Assembly (NCBI RefSeq): GCF_000407505.1
Contig: NZ_ASWE01000006.1
Location: forward strand, 16,793-80,792
Source: Enterococcus phoeniculicola ATCC BAA-412
GTDB taxonomy: Bacteria; Bacillota; Bacilli; Lactobacillales; Enterococcaceae
Direction: 5' to 3'
Length of the DNA: 64,000 bases
In this document: one piece after another, positions 49,413 through 64,000 of the stretch
Layout of the letters: every line of letters begins with the position of its first letter
Position numbering within the stretch: position 1 is the first letter of the stretch
The notes under the pieces: generated by a model
What the model saw: the letters and a program-made list of their open reading frames with translations, nothing else
The model's database searches: none
What the model was told of the DNA's origin: nothing
Translations under genes and position numbers: made by a program

Positions 49413-49678
49413 GACTAGATAAATTTTTAAAAATATCAAGAATTATTAAACGGCGATCAGTAGCAAAAGAAGTCGCTGATAAAGGACGCATTCAAATCAA
49501 TGGAAAACTTGCAAAATCATCCAGTGATGTAAAAATTGGGGATAACGTAAAGATTCAATTTGGCAATAAAACCTTAGAGGTGAAAGTAACAGAGCTTCAT
49601 GAATCAACAAAAAAAGATGATGCAGAAAAAATGTATGAAATCGTATCAGAAACTAGAACGGATTCTGCTGAGAATTAG
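49409..49678 (+). CDS. rqcP: S4-domain RNA-binding protein RqcP (YabO)
   Basis: The 89-residue protein is an S4 domain ([21 protein letters not shown]) with a short tail. In Bacillus RqcP acts with RqcH in C-terminal alanine tailing on stalled 50S subunits. Position after yabM and before divIC matches yabO. The overlap ATGA couples it to the flippase gene. Confidence 0.9.
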   Translation: MRLDKFLKISRIIKRRSVAKEVADKGRIQINGKLAKSSSDVKIGDNVKIQFGNKTLEVKVTELHESTKKDDAEKMYEIVSETRTDSAEN

Positions 49679-49746
49679 ATTAGACAACAGCTAAAGATGT
49701 TGGTATAATGAGAAAGACCATGAAAAAGAGACTGAGGTGAAGGATA

Positions 49747-50181
49747 GTGAATGAAGAATCCAAAAATAAAATATCTTCAATTGATACAGCCTACGCAAAA
49801 GAACAATATGTTGAGTTTCAAAAGCAGCAAAGACAACTTGTGTTTAGAAGAAGAAGACTAGCAGTCGTTTTTCTAGTGGCTATGGGTATATTTATTGTTA
49901 TTGGTGTTCAATTATTTAATGACTATCAGCGTCTACAATCGCTTGGAACGATTAAAGAAGAGACGGTTGCAGAAGCCGAGCAAGTAGAAACACAGCTCAC
50001 GAACCTTAAACAAGACGTCAATTTATTAAAAGATGACGAGTATGTTGCAAAGTTAGCACGTAGTCGATTTTTCTACTCTAAAGAAGGCGAGCAAGTCTAT
50101 CCGATTGTTGGAACAGAAACAAGTGATACGACAGGTCAAACAACAAAAAACAACACAGAGTCAAGTACTACTAATAAGTAG
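49747..50181 (+). CDS. divIC: Cell division protein DivIC (FtsB-like)
   Basis: This 144-residue bitopic protein has a basic cytoplasmic N terminus and a helix at about 38-57. An extracellular coiled coil and the LARSRFFYSKEGEQVYPI motif follow. It works with DivIB and FtsL in the septal complex. It starts at GTG 49747; GAGGTG lies upstream. A Thr/Ser/Asn tail ends the protein. Confidence 0.9.
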   Translation: MNEESKNKISSIDTAYAKEQYVEFQKQQRQLVFRRRRLAVVFLVAMGIFIVIGVQLFNDYQRLQSLGTIKEETVAEAEQVETQLTNLKQDVNLLKDDEYVAKLARSRFFYSKEGEQVYPIVGTETSDTTGQTTKNNTESSTTNK

Positions 50182-50225
50182 TGAAATATAAAAAAGGGTT
50201 ATAAATTAGGAGGAACAATTTTTTT

Positions 50226-50702
50226 ATGTCAATCGAAGTAGGAGCGAAACTACAAGGAAAAGTGTCAGGGATTACCAATTTTGGTGCATTTATTGATCTA
50301 GGTGAAGGAAAAACTGGGTTAGTTCACATTAGTGAAGTATCAAATGGATTTATTAAGGATATACATGATGTATTAACTGTCGGAGATGAAGTAACAGTCA
50401 AAGTCACTTCTATTGGTGATGACGGAAAAATTGGTTTATCTATTCGCAAAGCACAAGATCAGCCACAAGAAGAAAAACGTGAATTTCAACGTCGCGAACC
50501 ACGTGAGCCACGTGATAACTATAATAGTCGTCCTGCACAGAAAAAATCGTTCTCTCGAAATCAACCGATGAACAGCAATAATAATAAACAAGATTTTGAT
50601 TCATTAATGAGTTCATTTTTAAAAGATAGCGATGATAGACTCTCTTCTTTGAAACGAAACACAGAAGGAAAACGCGGAGGCCGTGGAGGTCGTCGTAATT
50701 AG
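50226..50702 (+). CDS. yabR: S1-domain RNA-binding protein (YabR/CvfD-like)
   Basis: The protein is 158 residues. One S1 domain (GITNFGAFIDLGEGKTGLVHISEV) occupies the first 75 residues. A basic Arg/Glu- and Asn-rich tail ends in GGRGGRRN. Homologues regulate stress or virulence genes after transcription. It lies between divIC and tilS, as yabR does in Bacillus. Confidence 0.9.
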   Translation: MSIEVGAKLQGKVSGITNFGAFIDLGEGKTGLVHISEVSNGFIKDIHDVLTVGDEVTVKVTSIGDDGKIGLSIRKAQDQPQEEKREFQRREPREPRDNYNSRPAQKKSFSRNQPMNSNNNKQDFDSLMSSFLKDSDDRLSSLKRNTEGKRGGRGGRRN

Positions 50703-50793
50703 TTAGTGCTTTTCGGCGATGTCGGAATCGCTAAAATGAACGTTTGAATGACTAATTAAAATAATGAAATGAATTGTTTTGCAGTGAAAAATG

Positions 50794-50838
50794 AACTGAG
50801 GCATAAATCAACTCTGATTGACTGCCTTAGTTTTTTTC
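50794..50838 (+). terminator. Terminator after yabR
   Basis: AACTGAGGCA (50794-50803) pairs with TGCCTTAGTT (50823-50832), then T residues. Confidence 0.7.
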
Positions 50839-50857
50839 TTTTTAAGGAGAACAGCAC

Positions 50858-52243
50858 ATGGAAAATTTATTTTTTAATCACGGAAAAGACAAACTTTTAT
50901 GGGAAACTGAGGATAAAATTCTTTTAGCAATCTCAGGTGGTGTCGATTCGATGGTTTTACTTAAGTTGATGGAATCCGTTGCTCGCAGGGAACAGCTTTC
51001 TTTATATGTTGCACATGTCAATCATCAGCTTAGAGAAGAATCCTTGCAAGAAGAAAGATACCTGAAAGAGTATTGTAAAGAACAAAATCTTCCCTTCTTT
51101 ACTACGCGTTGGCAAAATGCACCTATAACGGGTATGGAAGAAGCGGCAAGGGCCTTTCGCTACTCCTTTTTTTCTCAAATAATGGAACAAACAGGTTGTG
51201 TGAAATTGATGACCGCCCATCACGGAGATGATCAGGTGGAAACACTTGTGATGAAACTTGCACGTGGAGGATCATTAGGAAGTCATATTGGTATAAAAGA
51301 ACGTCAACAATTTTCGTCGGGGGAACTCATTCGACCACTACTGCAATTTTCAAAAGAAGAGCTCCGTCAATGGGCTACGAGAAACAATCTTGTTTTTTTT
51401 GAAGATCAAACGAATGAAGAAACACAGATGCAAAGAAATCGGATTAGAAAATGGGTGATTCCCCAACTAAGAAAAGAAAATGCCCGCTTACTTCCCCATG
51501 CCCAACAATTTTCTCAACAGTTAGAATGGGCAGAGGAAATTATTTCTGAAGAAATGAAAATCAACTATTTGACGTATGTAACAGTCACCGACGATGGCTG
51601 GATAATTGACGGAGAATGGTTGGAGAAGCAGACAGATGGGAAAAAATACTTTTTCTTAAGCTATTTTTTTAAAAAGAGTCTTGAACAAAAAAAAATAGGT
51701 GCTAAAGAAGAACAGATCTATCAACTAATTCACTTGATGGCAAAAGAAAAGGCACAGTGGGAAATTTCATTTTCAAAAAAATGGCTATTTAAAAAAAGCT
51801 ATCAGCAATTTTCTTTTCAAAAAAAGAAAAAACAGATAGAGAAAGAGTATATTATTCATTATAATGAAGGAATATACTTAAATGAGAATGAATGGCTGGG
51901 AATTTTAAAAAGTGATGAAATTCAGAAGAATCAAAGTATACCTAAAAACACGGAAGGCTGGACAACCTTTCAAAAAGAATTTTCTGCGGAATTGGCCGAG
52001 AAGTTCGTCTTGCGGCGCAGACAAGAAGGTGATCGTTTGATTTTAAATGAAAAACTCGTAAAAAAAATTTCACGCTTTTTTATAGATAACAAGGTACCTA
52101 ATGAAAAAAGAGCGTCTTCATGGGTACTTTCTGACTATAAAAAAAACATCTATGGATTGTTGCCTTTTGCACTTTCTTATTTGAGTATTGTGAGAGAAAC
52201 TGATAAAATACACTACGTACTTCTTTATAAATATCGGGAGTAG
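50858..52243 (+). CDS. tilS: tRNA(Ile)-lysidine synthase
   Basis: This 461-residue enzyme modifies C34 of tRNA-Ile(CAU) to lysidine. The PP-loop is [12 protein letters not shown] near residue 30, followed by HVNHQLR and [11 protein letters not shown]. The C-terminal TilS domain includes [10 protein letters not shown]. It is essential in most bacteria and neighbours hpt, as in Bacillus. Confidence 0.94.
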   Translation: MENLFFNHGKDKLLWETEDKILLAISGGVDSMVLLKLMESVARREQLSLYVAHVNHQLREESLQEERYLKEYCKEQNLPFFTTRWQNAPITGMEEAARAFRYSFFSQIMEQTGCVKLMTAHHGDDQVETLVMKLARGGSLGSHIGIKERQQFSSGELIRPLLQFSKEELRQWATRNNLVFFEDQTNEETQMQRNRIRKWVIPQLRKENARLLPHAQQFSQQLEWAEEIISEEMKINYLTYVTVTDDGWIIDGEWLEKQTDGKKYFFLSYFFKKSLEQKKIGAKEEQIYQLIHLMAKEKAQWEISFSKKWLFKKSYQQFSFQKKKKQIEKEYIIHYNEGIYLNENEWLGILKSDEIQKNQSIPKNTEGWTTFQKEFSAELAEKFVLRRRQEGDRLILNEKLVKKISRFFIDNKVPNEKRASSWVLSDYKKNIYGLLPFALSYLSIVRETDKIHYVLLYKYRE

Positions 52244-52262
52244 CAGGTGGAAGGAGAACCGA

Positions 52263-52808
52263 ATGTTAGAGAAAGATATCGAGCGAGTATTAATAACAAG
52301 AGAACAAATCCAAGCGCGCTGCGCAGAACTAGGAAAAGAATTGGCTGAAACATACAAAGGAAAGAATCCATTAGTAGTTGGTGTTTTAAAAGGTGCCGTT
52401 CCTTTTATGTCAGATATTGTCCGTGAAATTGATACTTATGTAGAATTGGATTTTATGGATGTGTCTAGTTATGGAAATGCAACAGTATCTTCTGGCGAAG
52501 TAAAAATTGTCAAAGATTTGGATACGAATGTAGAAGGACGCGACTTACTGATTGTTGAAGACATCATTGATAGTGGACGTACATTAGCCTATCTGGTTGA
52601 TCTGTTTAAATATCGGAAAGCAAATTCAGTGAAAATTGTGACGCTACTAGATAAAAAAGAAGGGCGTGTCGTTGATATCGATGCCGATTACATTGGATTT
52701 GATGTACCAAATGAGTTTGTAGTAGGCTATGGTTTAGACTACGCAGAAGCCTATCGTAATTTGCCCTATGTAGGCGTATTAAAAGCGAGTGTTTATCAAT
52801 CAAATTAG
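52263..52808 (+). CDS. hpt: Hypoxanthine phosphoribosyltransferase
   Basis: This 181-residue purine-salvage enzyme uses PRPP to make IMP and GMP. The PRPP loop is [30 protein letters not shown] near residue 37 and the [20 protein letters not shown] end match the family. It lies between tilS and ftsH, a conserved triplet. Confidence 0.95.
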   Translation: MLEKDIERVLITREQIQARCAELGKELAETYKGKNPLVVGVLKGAVPFMSDIVREIDTYVELDFMDVSSYGNATVSSGEVKIVKDLDTNVEGRDLLIVEDIIDSGRTLAYLVDLFKYRKANSVKIVTLLDKKEGRVVDIDADYIGFDVPNEFVVGYGLDYAEAYRNLPYVGVLKASVYQSN

Positions 52809-52899
52809 TGACGTAATTGAAATCAGTTATGTTACAATGTAATGGTCAGGATTGATAAAAAATTAAAAAAGATGAATATAGCACCTAAGGAGGGCAAGC

Positions 52900-55056
52900 A
52901 TGAATAAGAAAAATAATGGCATGATGAAAAATGTCTTATACTATGCTCTTGTTATCTTAGCGATGGTGATGGTTGTTTACTTTATTTTTGGAAACAACAG
53001 TCAGCAAACGCCAGATATCGAGTATTCGAAATTTGCTGAACAACTTGAAGATGGCAAGATTAAGGAGTTCACGGTACAACCAGCTAATGGCGTTTATAAA
53101 ATTACCGGTGAGTATAAAGAAGAGCAAAAAGTAAATAATAGTGGTGGCTTGTCGATTTTGGGTTCTACTAATGTCCCAGCAACAAGTTTCACGACAATGG
53201 TTTTACCAAATGATTCAACATTGAGTCAAGTAACGCAACTAGCAAAAGAAAATGGCGTTCAAACAAAAATAAAAGAAGAATCTAGTAGTGGCATTTGGGT
53301 GTCTCTACTCTTAAGCTTCCTACCAATTATTGTCATCATCTTTTTCTTCTATATGATGATGGGTCAACAAGGTGGCGGCGGTGGCGGTGGCGGCCGTGTG
53401 ATGAACTTTGGCAAGTCGAAAGCCAAAGAAGCAGACAAAAAAGCAAACCGAATCCGCTTCTCTGATGTTGCAGGTGCGGAAGAAGAAAAACAAGAATTAG
53501 TTGAAGTTGTTGAATTCTTAAAAGACCCAAGACGTTTCGCTGAATTAGGCGCACGTATTCCAGCGGGTGTTCTATTAGAGGGGCCTCCAGGAACAGGGAA
53601 AACTTTACTTGCAAAAGCTGTCGCTGGTGAAGCTGGCGTTCCGTTTTACTCTATCTCAGGTTCTGACTTCGTAGAAATGTTTGTAGGGGTCGGCGCAAGT
53701 CGTGTCCGTGATTTATTTGAAACAGCGAAGAAAAATGCACCTGCGATTATCTTTATTGATGAAATTGATGCAGTGGGTCGTCAACGTGGCGCAGGCATGG
53801 GTGGTGGACACGATGAACGTGAACAAACCCTAAACCAATTGCTAGTTGAAATGGATGGTTTTGACGGAAACGAAGGAGTAATCGTTATCGCTGCAACAAA
53901 CCGTTCAGACGTGTTAGATCCAGCTTTACTACGTCCGGGCCGTTTTGACCGACAAATTTTAGTAGGCCGTCCAGATGTTAAAGGTCGTGAAGCGATTCTT
54001 AAGGTTCATGCACGTAACAAACCATTAGCAGATGATGTAGACTTAAAAGTTGTTGCACAACAAACACCAGGATTTGCTGGTGCTGACTTAGAAAACGTAT
54101 TGAATGAAGCTGCCTTAGTAGCCGCTCGTCGAAATAAAAAGAAAATTGATGCATCGGATATTGATGAAGCAGAAGATCGTGTGATTGCAGGACCTGCGAA
54201 GAAAGATCGCGTCATCAGCAAAAAAGAACGTGAAATGGTGGCTTATCATGAGGCTGGACATACAATCGTTGGGTTAGTATTAAGCCGCGCGAGAGTTGTT
54301 CACAAAGTAACGATTATTCCTCGTGGTCGAGCAGGCGGTTATATGATTGCTTTACCAAAAGAAGATCAATTCTTAATGACCAAAGAAGATATGTTTGAAC
54401 AAATCGTTGGCTTGCTTGGCGGACGTACAGCAGAAGAAATTATTTTCGGCGTACAATCAACAGGTGCTTCAAACGACTTTGAACAAGCAACAGGCTTAGC
54501 ACGTAGTATGGTTACAGAATATGGAATGAGCGACAAATTAGGACCTGTTCAATATGAAGGAAACCACCAAGTGTTTGTTGGTCGTGATTATGGTCAAACA
54601 AAAGCTTACTCTGAACAAGTTGCTTTTGAAATCGATCAAGAAGTACGTAGTATCTTAATGGAAGCACACAAGAAAGCACATGAAATAATTGAAGAGCATC
54701 GCGAACAGCATAAACTGATTGCTGAAAAACTTCTTGAGTTTGAAACGCTTGATGCAAAAGCAATTAAATCATTGTTTGAAGATGGTGTAATGCCAGAAGG
54801 ATCTGCATCTTCTGAATTTCCTAGCGAAAAAGCACAAACATTCGAAGAAGCAAAACGTGCGTTAGAAGAAAAAGATGCGGAAAAACAAGCAGAAGAAAAA
54901 CAAGATTTTGAAGAAGCAAAAAAAGAATTACATGATGAAGCAGAAGAAGTGAAGTTAGAAAGTGAAGAAACAGGTAAGGAAGTTTCTGATTCTAAAGAAG
55001 ATGAAACAACTAAATCTGATTATGAACGAAATAATTTCGACGATCGCTACAAATAA
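52900..55056 (+). CDS. ftsH: ATP-dependent zinc metalloprotease FtsH
   Basis: This 718-residue membrane protease degrades unassembled membrane proteins and regulators. Helices near 10-28 and 129-150 flank an extracytoplasmic loop. A Gly-rich stretch precedes the AAA domain ([16 protein letters not shown], second region of homology). The zinc site is HEAGHT. The tail is Glu/Lys-rich. Full length. A hairpin terminator follows. Confidence 0.95.
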   Translation: MNKKNNGMMKNVLYYALVILAMVMVVYFIFGNNSQQTPDIEYSKFAEQLEDGKIKEFTVQPANGVYKITGEYKEEQKVNNSGGLSILGSTNVPATSFTTMVLPNDSTLSQVTQLAKENGVQTKIKEESSSGIWVSLLLSFLPIIVIIFFFYMMMGQQGGGGGGGGRVMNFGKSKAKEADKKANRIRFSDVAGAEEEKQELVEVVEFLKDPRRFAELGARIPAGVLLEGPPGTGKTLLAKAVAGEAGVPFYSISGSDFVEMFVGVGASRVRDLFETAKKNAPAIIFIDEIDAVGRQRGAGMGGGHDEREQTLNQLLVEMDGFDGNEGVIVIAATNRSDVLDPALLRPGRFDRQILVGRPDVKGREAILKVHARNKPLADDVDLKVVAQQTPGFAGADLENVLNEAALVAARRNKKKIDASDIDEAEDRVIAGPAKKDRVISKKEREMVAYHEAGHTIVGLVLSRARVVHKVTIIPRGRAGGYMIALPKEDQFLMTKEDMFEQIVGLLGGRTAEEIIFGVQSTGASNDFEQATGLARSMVTEYGMSDKLGPVQYEGNHQVFVGRDYGQTKAYSEQVAFEIDQEVRSILMEAHKKAHEIIEEHREQHKLIAEKLLEFETLDAKAIKSLFEDGVMPEGSASSEFPSEKAQTFEEAKRALEEKDAEKQAEEKQDFEEAKKELHDEAEEVKLESEETGKEVSDSKEDETTKSDYERNNFDDRYK

Positions 55057-55067
55057 GTGTAAAGATG

Positions 55068-55113
55068 AAGCCGATAAGCAATTCCTAATGAGGGTTGCTT
55101 GTTGGCTTTTTTC
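55068..55113 (+). terminator. Terminator after ftsH
   Basis: AAGCC..AAGCAA pairs with TTGCTT..GGCTT across a 13-nt loop, then a T run. Confidence 0.75.
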
Positions 55114-55147
55114 TTTTGAGGTATGAATCAAAAAACTAGAGTAAACG

Positions 55148-56661
55148 GGCTCTTTGTCAATAAGGACTGATGAGTTATACAAAATCAAATCTGGGTCAGA
55201 ATGAACCTCATTCTGGCTCAGATTTTTTGTTATCTTACTTTGATTAATTGATTGATCAAAAAGATTCTAATTCTCATGTTCTCAAATGATTTAAATCCGT
55301 AGGATACTCGTTTCATTGTCTTTATGTGTGTGTTCTTTGCTTCTATTTTTCCATTGGAGTAAGGGTAGATCATTGCGTTGGTGATGCCTTCTTCATAATT
55401 CAGAAGGTTTTGAAGCTTCTTCCGAAAACCGTCATCTAGTGTTTCGGGAAGTTCTGCCAATAAGGAGAAAAATAAGTCAGGGTCTTTGTCTCGAAAGGCT
55501 TCAACTAATTCATGAAAAAAGGGATACGCCTCCTTCAGGGGCGCAGAAAAGCCAAGCAATCGATCAATCATCATTGCTTCAGTAAGAAACGGGTATTTTG
55601 GCGCTCGGAAACTTTTCCATGTTTTGTATTCATAATGGTTGATGTTTGCACGATTTTTTAGCAGAAAGCGCCAGTTCTTTCTCAGCTTTTCTGCCAGACT
55701 TTTCTGTCCTACTTTACGAAGCTCATTCATTTCACGGATACGTAACTCATTGAACGCCTGATTCATGTGTTTGACAATATGAAACCGATCAATCACTACT
55801 TTCGCATTTGGCAAAACACGCTTGGTGAGCTGGAAGTAGGCGGCGTTCATGTCTGTAACCAAGAATTCTACTTCTTCTGGATTGGTACAGCCTAAGAAAT
55901 AGCTTGTTAATCGAGGTAACTTACGCGTAGGCAAGACATCAATTAATTTTCCTGTTTCGCCATCTGCGCAAATAAAGCTCATTTTATCTTCTATGGAAGC
56001 GTGCGAACGAAATTCATCAACCATCAATACTCTGGGGAGAATCTTCTTAGATTGCTTTGGTAAATAGCTTTTAAACTCTTTCAATGTACGAATAACGGTG
56101 GTCAAAGATACCTGACAGCTTTTCGCAATAAAAGATAAAGATACTTTTTCAGTCAGTAAAGAAGCAATTTTATATCTGACATGATTTGCGATTGAATGTC
56201 TAGGTTGGACAAAAGAACTTTGAGCAGTCCAATGAGTTCGACAATTTTTACAGGTATAGCGCTGCTTTTTTAAGCGCATAACCAAAGGCATATGATTGTA
56301 TTGTTCAAAGCGGACAATCGTTTCCTTCTTCCCGTTTTTCACTACAATTGCTTTCCCATTTCCATCTACCACAGTAGAACCACAACTTCTACACGCACGA
56401 GGAGCAGGCGAGAGAACAGCATCGACGATCAACGTCTTTTCCTTCTGAAAGGTCTCGTAAGAGACCTCTGTAATCATCAAATCTTTCTCTATTATTCTCA
56501 GCATTTTTTTGATAGAATCATTCATATAGCATATCGTCCTCTCAGTTGTTTATTTTGTGGTGATTTAATCATACTAGAGAACGATATGTTTTTTAATACC
56601 TAAAGTGAAAATGGGACTGAAGAATCAATTATGATTCATCAGTCCCATAAATTATAGAGCC
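55148..56661 (-). mobile_element. Intact ISL3-family insertion sequence with 8-bp target duplication
   Basis: The element is 1514 bp. Ends are imperfect inverted repeats: GGCTCTTTGTCAATAAGGAC at 55148 and, on the minus strand from 56661, GGCTCTATAATTTATGGGAC; both continue CTGATGA. The target duplication AGTAAACG is identical at 55140-55147 and 56662-56669, and 8 bp is the ISL3 norm. The transposase is intact. A strong hairpin (55185-55226) just inside the left end probably stops read-through in both directions. It interrupts the conserved ftsH-hslO junction without damaging either gene. Confidence 0.95.
55230..56525 (-). CDS. ISL3-family transposase
   Basis: This 431-residue DDE transposase has an N-terminal CxxC zinc finger (ACRSCGS and YTCKNC), a helix-turn-helix region, and DDE residues in VMVDEF-like (LMVDEF), TDMNAAY and NGKIEAKNTHIKTMKR. 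It is uninterrupted, so the element may still move. I do not assign an IS name. Confidence 0.93.
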   Translation of the reverse strand: MNDSIKKMLRIIEKDLMITEVSYETFQKEKTLIVDAVLSPAPRACRSCGSTVVDGNGKAIVVKNGKKETIVRFEQYNHMPLVMRLKKQRYTCKNCRTHWTAQSSFVQPRHSIANHVRYKIASLLTEKVSLSFIAKSCQVSLTTVIRTLKEFKSYLPKQSKKILPRVLMVDEFRSHASIEDKMSFICADGETGKLIDVLPTRKLPRLTSYFLGCTNPEEVEFLVTDMNAAYFQLTKRVLPNAKVVIDRFHIVKHMNQAFNELRIREMNELRKVGQKSLAEKLRKNWRFLLKNRANINHYEYKTWKSFRAPKYPFLTEAMMIDRLLGFSAPLKEAYPFFHELVEAFRDKDPDLFFSLLAELPETLDDGFRKKLQNLLNYEEGITNAMIYPYSNGKIEAKNTHIKTMKRVSYGFKSFENMRIRIFLINQLIKVR

Positions 56662-56764
56662 AGTAAACGTACATCTTGAGAAAAAAATGAATGTCAAAAG
56701 TTGAAAAATACCTCAGATACTAGTATTATTCACTAATGAGTCTTAATGAAAAGGGGAACATAAA

Positions 56765-57652
56765 ATGAACGACTATTTAGTAAAAGCTTTAGGATATAAC
56801 GGATTTGTACGTGCATATGCTGTCCGTGCAACACAAACAGTACAAGAAGCACAAAAACGTCATGATACGTGGAGTAACTCTTCAGCAGCACTTGGGAGAA
56901 CCATGATTGGTGCTCTTTTGTTGGGTGCTACACTAAAGGGAGAAGATAAGTTAACAGTAAAAATACAAGGAGATGGGCCTGCGGGTGCAATCATTGTAGA
57001 CAGTAATGGAAATGGGGATGTCAAAGGGTATATAAAAAATCCGCATATCAGCTTGCCGTCAAATGAAAAAGGGAAAATTGATGTTCGAGGTGCTGTGGGA
57101 ACGAATGGGCTATTTACAGTGATCAAAGATTTGGGTCTTAAAGAACCGTTTTCTGGTCAAACACCACTTGTATCTGGAGAGATTGGAGAAGATTTTACGT
57201 ACTATCTTGCTGTGTCTGAGCAAGTACCTTCAGCAGTTGGCTTAAGTGTTCTAGTGGATACAGATGATTCGATTAAAACAGCCGGAGGGTTTTTAATTCA
57301 AATTATGCCTGGTGCAGACGATGAAACGATTACTGCTATTGAAAAACGTTTGGCAGAAACACCGCTGATTTCAACACTTCTTGATGAAGGTCAAACACCG
57401 GAGGAAATTTTGAGTGGACTGCTAGGTGATGCTGACTTAAAGATTTTAGAAACATCTCCGGTTCAATTTGCCTGCGACTGTTCTAAAGATAAATTTGGTG
57501 CGGCAATTATCGCATTGGGTACAACGGAAATTCAAGCAATGATTGATGAAGATCACGGGGCAGAAGCAGTCTGTTCTTTTTGTGGAAATAAGTATACGTA
57601 TAGTGAAGAGGACTTAGCTAGCCTGAAGCAAGAAGCCATGGGAGGCAATTAG
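56765..57652 (+). CDS. hslO: Redox-regulated chaperone Hsp33
   Basis: This 295-residue holdase is activated by oxidative unfolding. The C-terminal zinc switch CDC...CSFC (near 238-272) is complete. ATG 56765 follows AAAGGGGA, about 95 bp after the IS duplication, so its promoter region may have been altered by the insertion. dusB starts directly after the stop. Confidence 0.94.
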   Translation: MNDYLVKALGYNGFVRAYAVRATQTVQEAQKRHDTWSNSSAALGRTMIGALLLGATLKGEDKLTVKIQGDGPAGAIIVDSNGNGDVKGYIKNPHISLPSNEKGKIDVRGAVGTNGLFTVIKDLGLKEPFSGQTPLVSGEIGEDFTYYLAVSEQVPSAVGLSVLVDTDDSIKTAGGFLIQIMPGADDETITAIEKRLAETPLISTLLDEGQTPEEILSGLLGDADLKILETSPVQFACDCSKDKFGAAIIALGTTEIQAMIDEDHGAEAVCSFCGNKYTYSEEDLASLKQEAMGGN

Positions 57653-60270
<2,618 letters not shown>

Positions 60271-60276
60271 TTACAG

Positions 60277-60312
60277 AACCAAGCCTTCAATAAAGGAGGC
60301 TTGGTTTTTTTG
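60277..60312 (+). terminator. Terminator after lysS
   Basis: The stem AACCAAGCCT/AGGCTTGGTT is followed by T residues. Confidence 0.85.
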
Positions 60313-60586
60313 TTTGAGAATCCGTTTAAATCTTTTTTAGTTGGTGCAAAGATAATGAAAAATTAATAGCTATCTTTATGAAAAACTGTGGTTTTTCTTA
60401 TGTGGAAATAAGTTTTAAGATGTTCTATAGAAAGAAAAGGTGAAAACCTTTAATAAATAAAGAGCGTATAAAGATAAAAAGATTTTGAAAAGTAATCTGT
60501 GTATAAGAAGGAGAGGGTCAGTTATCGAAAAAGACGTAAGAACAACATATCGAGAAGACTCATTTTATAGTGGAAGGAGTAATAAG

Positions 60587-61135
60587 ATGAAACAAGAAGA
60601 AGTATCTCTCCAAAAGATAAAGAAAGAGGATATTCATTCATTATGGGAAATTAGTTACGGTCCTGCTGCAGATTTAGAATGGACTAAATGGAATGGTCCG
60701 TACTTCAATGATCCAATTTTGACATGGGAAGAATACAAAAATGGTTTTGGGAAGGATAGTGTAGACAATGAGATGAGAAGGAGTATTCTTTTAGGAGAGA
60801 AGCAGGTTGGTATGGTTACTGCTTATTGGGAAGACGGTTCGCTTAGAAGATGGCTGGAAGTTGGTATAGTCATTTATGATTCTTCACTTTGGAAAAAGGG
60901 AATAGGCAGACGTGCTCTTAAACAATGGTTAACTATACTTTTTGATCAAGAAAAGGAGCTTGAACATATTGGTTTCACCACATGGTCAGGGAATCAACGA
61001 ATGATGAAGCTGGGAGAACAAGTGGGAATGAAAGAAGAAGGGCGGATTCGAAAGGTTCGCTTCTGGGAAAATAAATTTTATGATTCGATGAAGTATGGCG
61101 TAATAAGAAAAGAATGGAAAGAGAATCTAAGTTGA
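60587..61135 (+). CDS. GNAT family N-acetyltransferase (RimJ/RimL-like)
   Basis: The protein is 182 residues. The acetyl-CoA site is WKKGIGRRALKQWL, preceded by the long strand WLEVGIVIYD. KLGEQVGMKEEGRIRKV near the end is typical of the RimL group. ATG 60587 follows AAGGAG; the frame upstream to 60485 lacks a ribosome site. The 315-bp gap before it holds the lysS terminator and little else I recognise. Substrate unknown. Confidence 0.85.
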   Translation: MKQEEVSLQKIKKEDIHSLWEISYGPAADLEWTKWNGPYFNDPILTWEEYKNGFGKDSVDNEMRRSILLGEKQVGMVTAYWEDGSLRRWLEVGIVIYDSSLWKKGIGRRALKQWLTILFDQEKELEHIGFTTWSGNQRMMKLGEQVGMKEEGRIRKVRFWENKFYDSMKYGVIRKEWKENLS

Positions 61136-61431
61136 ATAGAAGGTGAAACTAAATAGGTGAAACGTGTTTTTCAATACGACTATATATTGGGAGTGGAAAA
61201 ACACGTTTATTAGTCGATTTTTTTCCGTTAAATAAAAAGATTATCGTAGTAAAAACGAACATTTTTAAGTCTCGTAAGAAGAATAATCGTAGAATAAAAA
61301 AACTCTAAAAAAAAAGAAGAAATACATTGACCTTATGCCATTTAGTTGGTATATTATTATGTGTTCGTGTGAATGGTTTTTCATTCATAAAACACAAAAA
61401 GTTTTTCTGAAAAAAACTTTTTAAATAGTTC

Positions 61432-61460
61432 TTGACGTTGAAGATTCAACATGATAGAAT
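61432..61460 (+). promoter_or_regulatory. rRNA operon promoter P1
   Basis: TTGACG-N17-TAGAAT. It is the first of three tandem promoters before 16S. Confidence 0.75.
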
Positions 61461-61529
61461 AACAAAGTCGCTCGAGAGAGATGACTGAATAACAGTTGAT
61501 AAATCAATAAAATTTATTTTAAAAAGTTG

Positions 61530-61558
61530 TTGACAAATAACAACGGACCTGTTATTCT
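61530..61558 (+). promoter_or_regulatory. rRNA operon promoter P2
   Basis: TTGACA-N17-TATTCT, 98 bp downstream of P1. Confidence 0.75.
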
Positions 61559-61625
61559 AATTAAGTTGCTGAAACAAGCGTACGACTTTCTGAAAAGAAG
61601 TTGAAAAAACTTTTATAAAAAACAG

Positions 61626-61654
61626 TTGACAATCACTTGTCTAGCTGATATGAT
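61626..61654 (+). promoter_or_regulatory. rRNA operon promoter P3
   Basis: TTGACA-N17-TATGAT, 96 bp downstream of P2. The regular spacing and a shared GTTGCTGAAACA after P2 and P3 suggest duplication. Confidence 0.8.
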
Positions 61655-61683
61655 ATAAAAGTTGCTGAAACAGCAAGGTAGAC

Positions 61684-61702
61684 CTTTGAAAACTGAACAA
61701 AG
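61684..61702 (+). promoter_or_regulatory. Leader boxA-like element and 5' arm of the 16S processing stem
   Basis: CCTTTGAAAACTGAAC resembles Firmicute boxA antitermination sites. AAAACTGAACAAAG (61689-61702) is exactly complementary to CTTTGTTCAGTTTT at 63416-63429, giving the base of the RNase III stem around 16S. Confidence 0.7.
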
Positions 61703-61817
61703 CAAGACAAACCAAATGTGTAGTGTGTACTTGATTTATCAAGTCACAAACATTTAACAAGCAAGCAATATGCTAGCAAACAAATTGAGCTTAACAATCG
61801 AAAGATTGTTCTAACTT

Positions 61818-64000
<2,183 letters not shown>

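Overview
The window is a chromosomal segment of a low-GC Firmicute, most likely an Enterococcus. The evidence is the 16S sequence at the right end, a SagA-type NlpC/P60 hydrolase beside mreCD, an Ldtfm-type L,D-transpeptidase, a Zur-type (not AdcR-type) zinc operon, and gene order close to that of Bacillus and Enterococcus housekeeping clusters. I do not assign a species. Nearly all genes are core metabolism, translation, envelope or DNA repair. The accessory material is small: one intact insertion sequence, a solo IS end, one orphan small gene and a family of dispersed structured repeats.

Layout. 1-1760: structured repeats flank a TIM-barrel gene that has a convincing sigma-54 promoter. 1800-4400: Zur-box-controlled zinc ABC transporter adcA-adcC-adcB. 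4500-8070: purR, glmU, prs. 8330-9150: TPP riboswitch and thiT. 9270-10700: two leftward genes of unknown function. 10930-26580: srtA, a patatin-like protein, a PC4-like protein and then the long yicC-(unknown)-gmk-rpoZ-priA-def-fmt-rsmB-stp-prkC-rsgA-rpe-thiN run. 26600-27000: a terminator, a repeat and four perfect DnaA boxes within 92 bp. 27019-31000: acnA-icd. 31209-35912: mreC, mreD and two secreted coiled-coil cell-wall hydrolases with different catalytic domains. 35980-37200: degraded accessory stretch. 37277-43338: pepF, a VanZ-like gene, yebC, ldt and ldh. 43686-60270: pth-mfd-yabM-rqcP-divIC-yabR-tilS-hpt-ftsH-[IS]-hslO-dusB-lysS. 60587-61135: a GNAT acetyltransferase. 61430-64000: an rRNA operon with three tandem promoters, complete 16S, a spacer without tRNA and the start of 23S.

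How the genes fit together. Purine control is linked to PRPP because PurR senses PRPP, the product of Prs two genes away. Thiamine is imported by ThiT under TPP control and converted to TPP by ThiN, 17 kb downstream. The stp/prkC pair, mreCD, the two hydrolases, srtA, ldt and divIC form a wide envelope and division set. The acnA-icd pair gives a partial oxidative TCA branch from citrate to 2-oxoglutarate, with no citrate synthase gene beside it.

I found no large undescribed system. The observations most worth following up are the DnaA-box cluster upstream of acnA, the two-module repeat family and its long variant, the probable ATT start codon of rsgA, and the sigma-54 promoter before the TIM-barrel gene.
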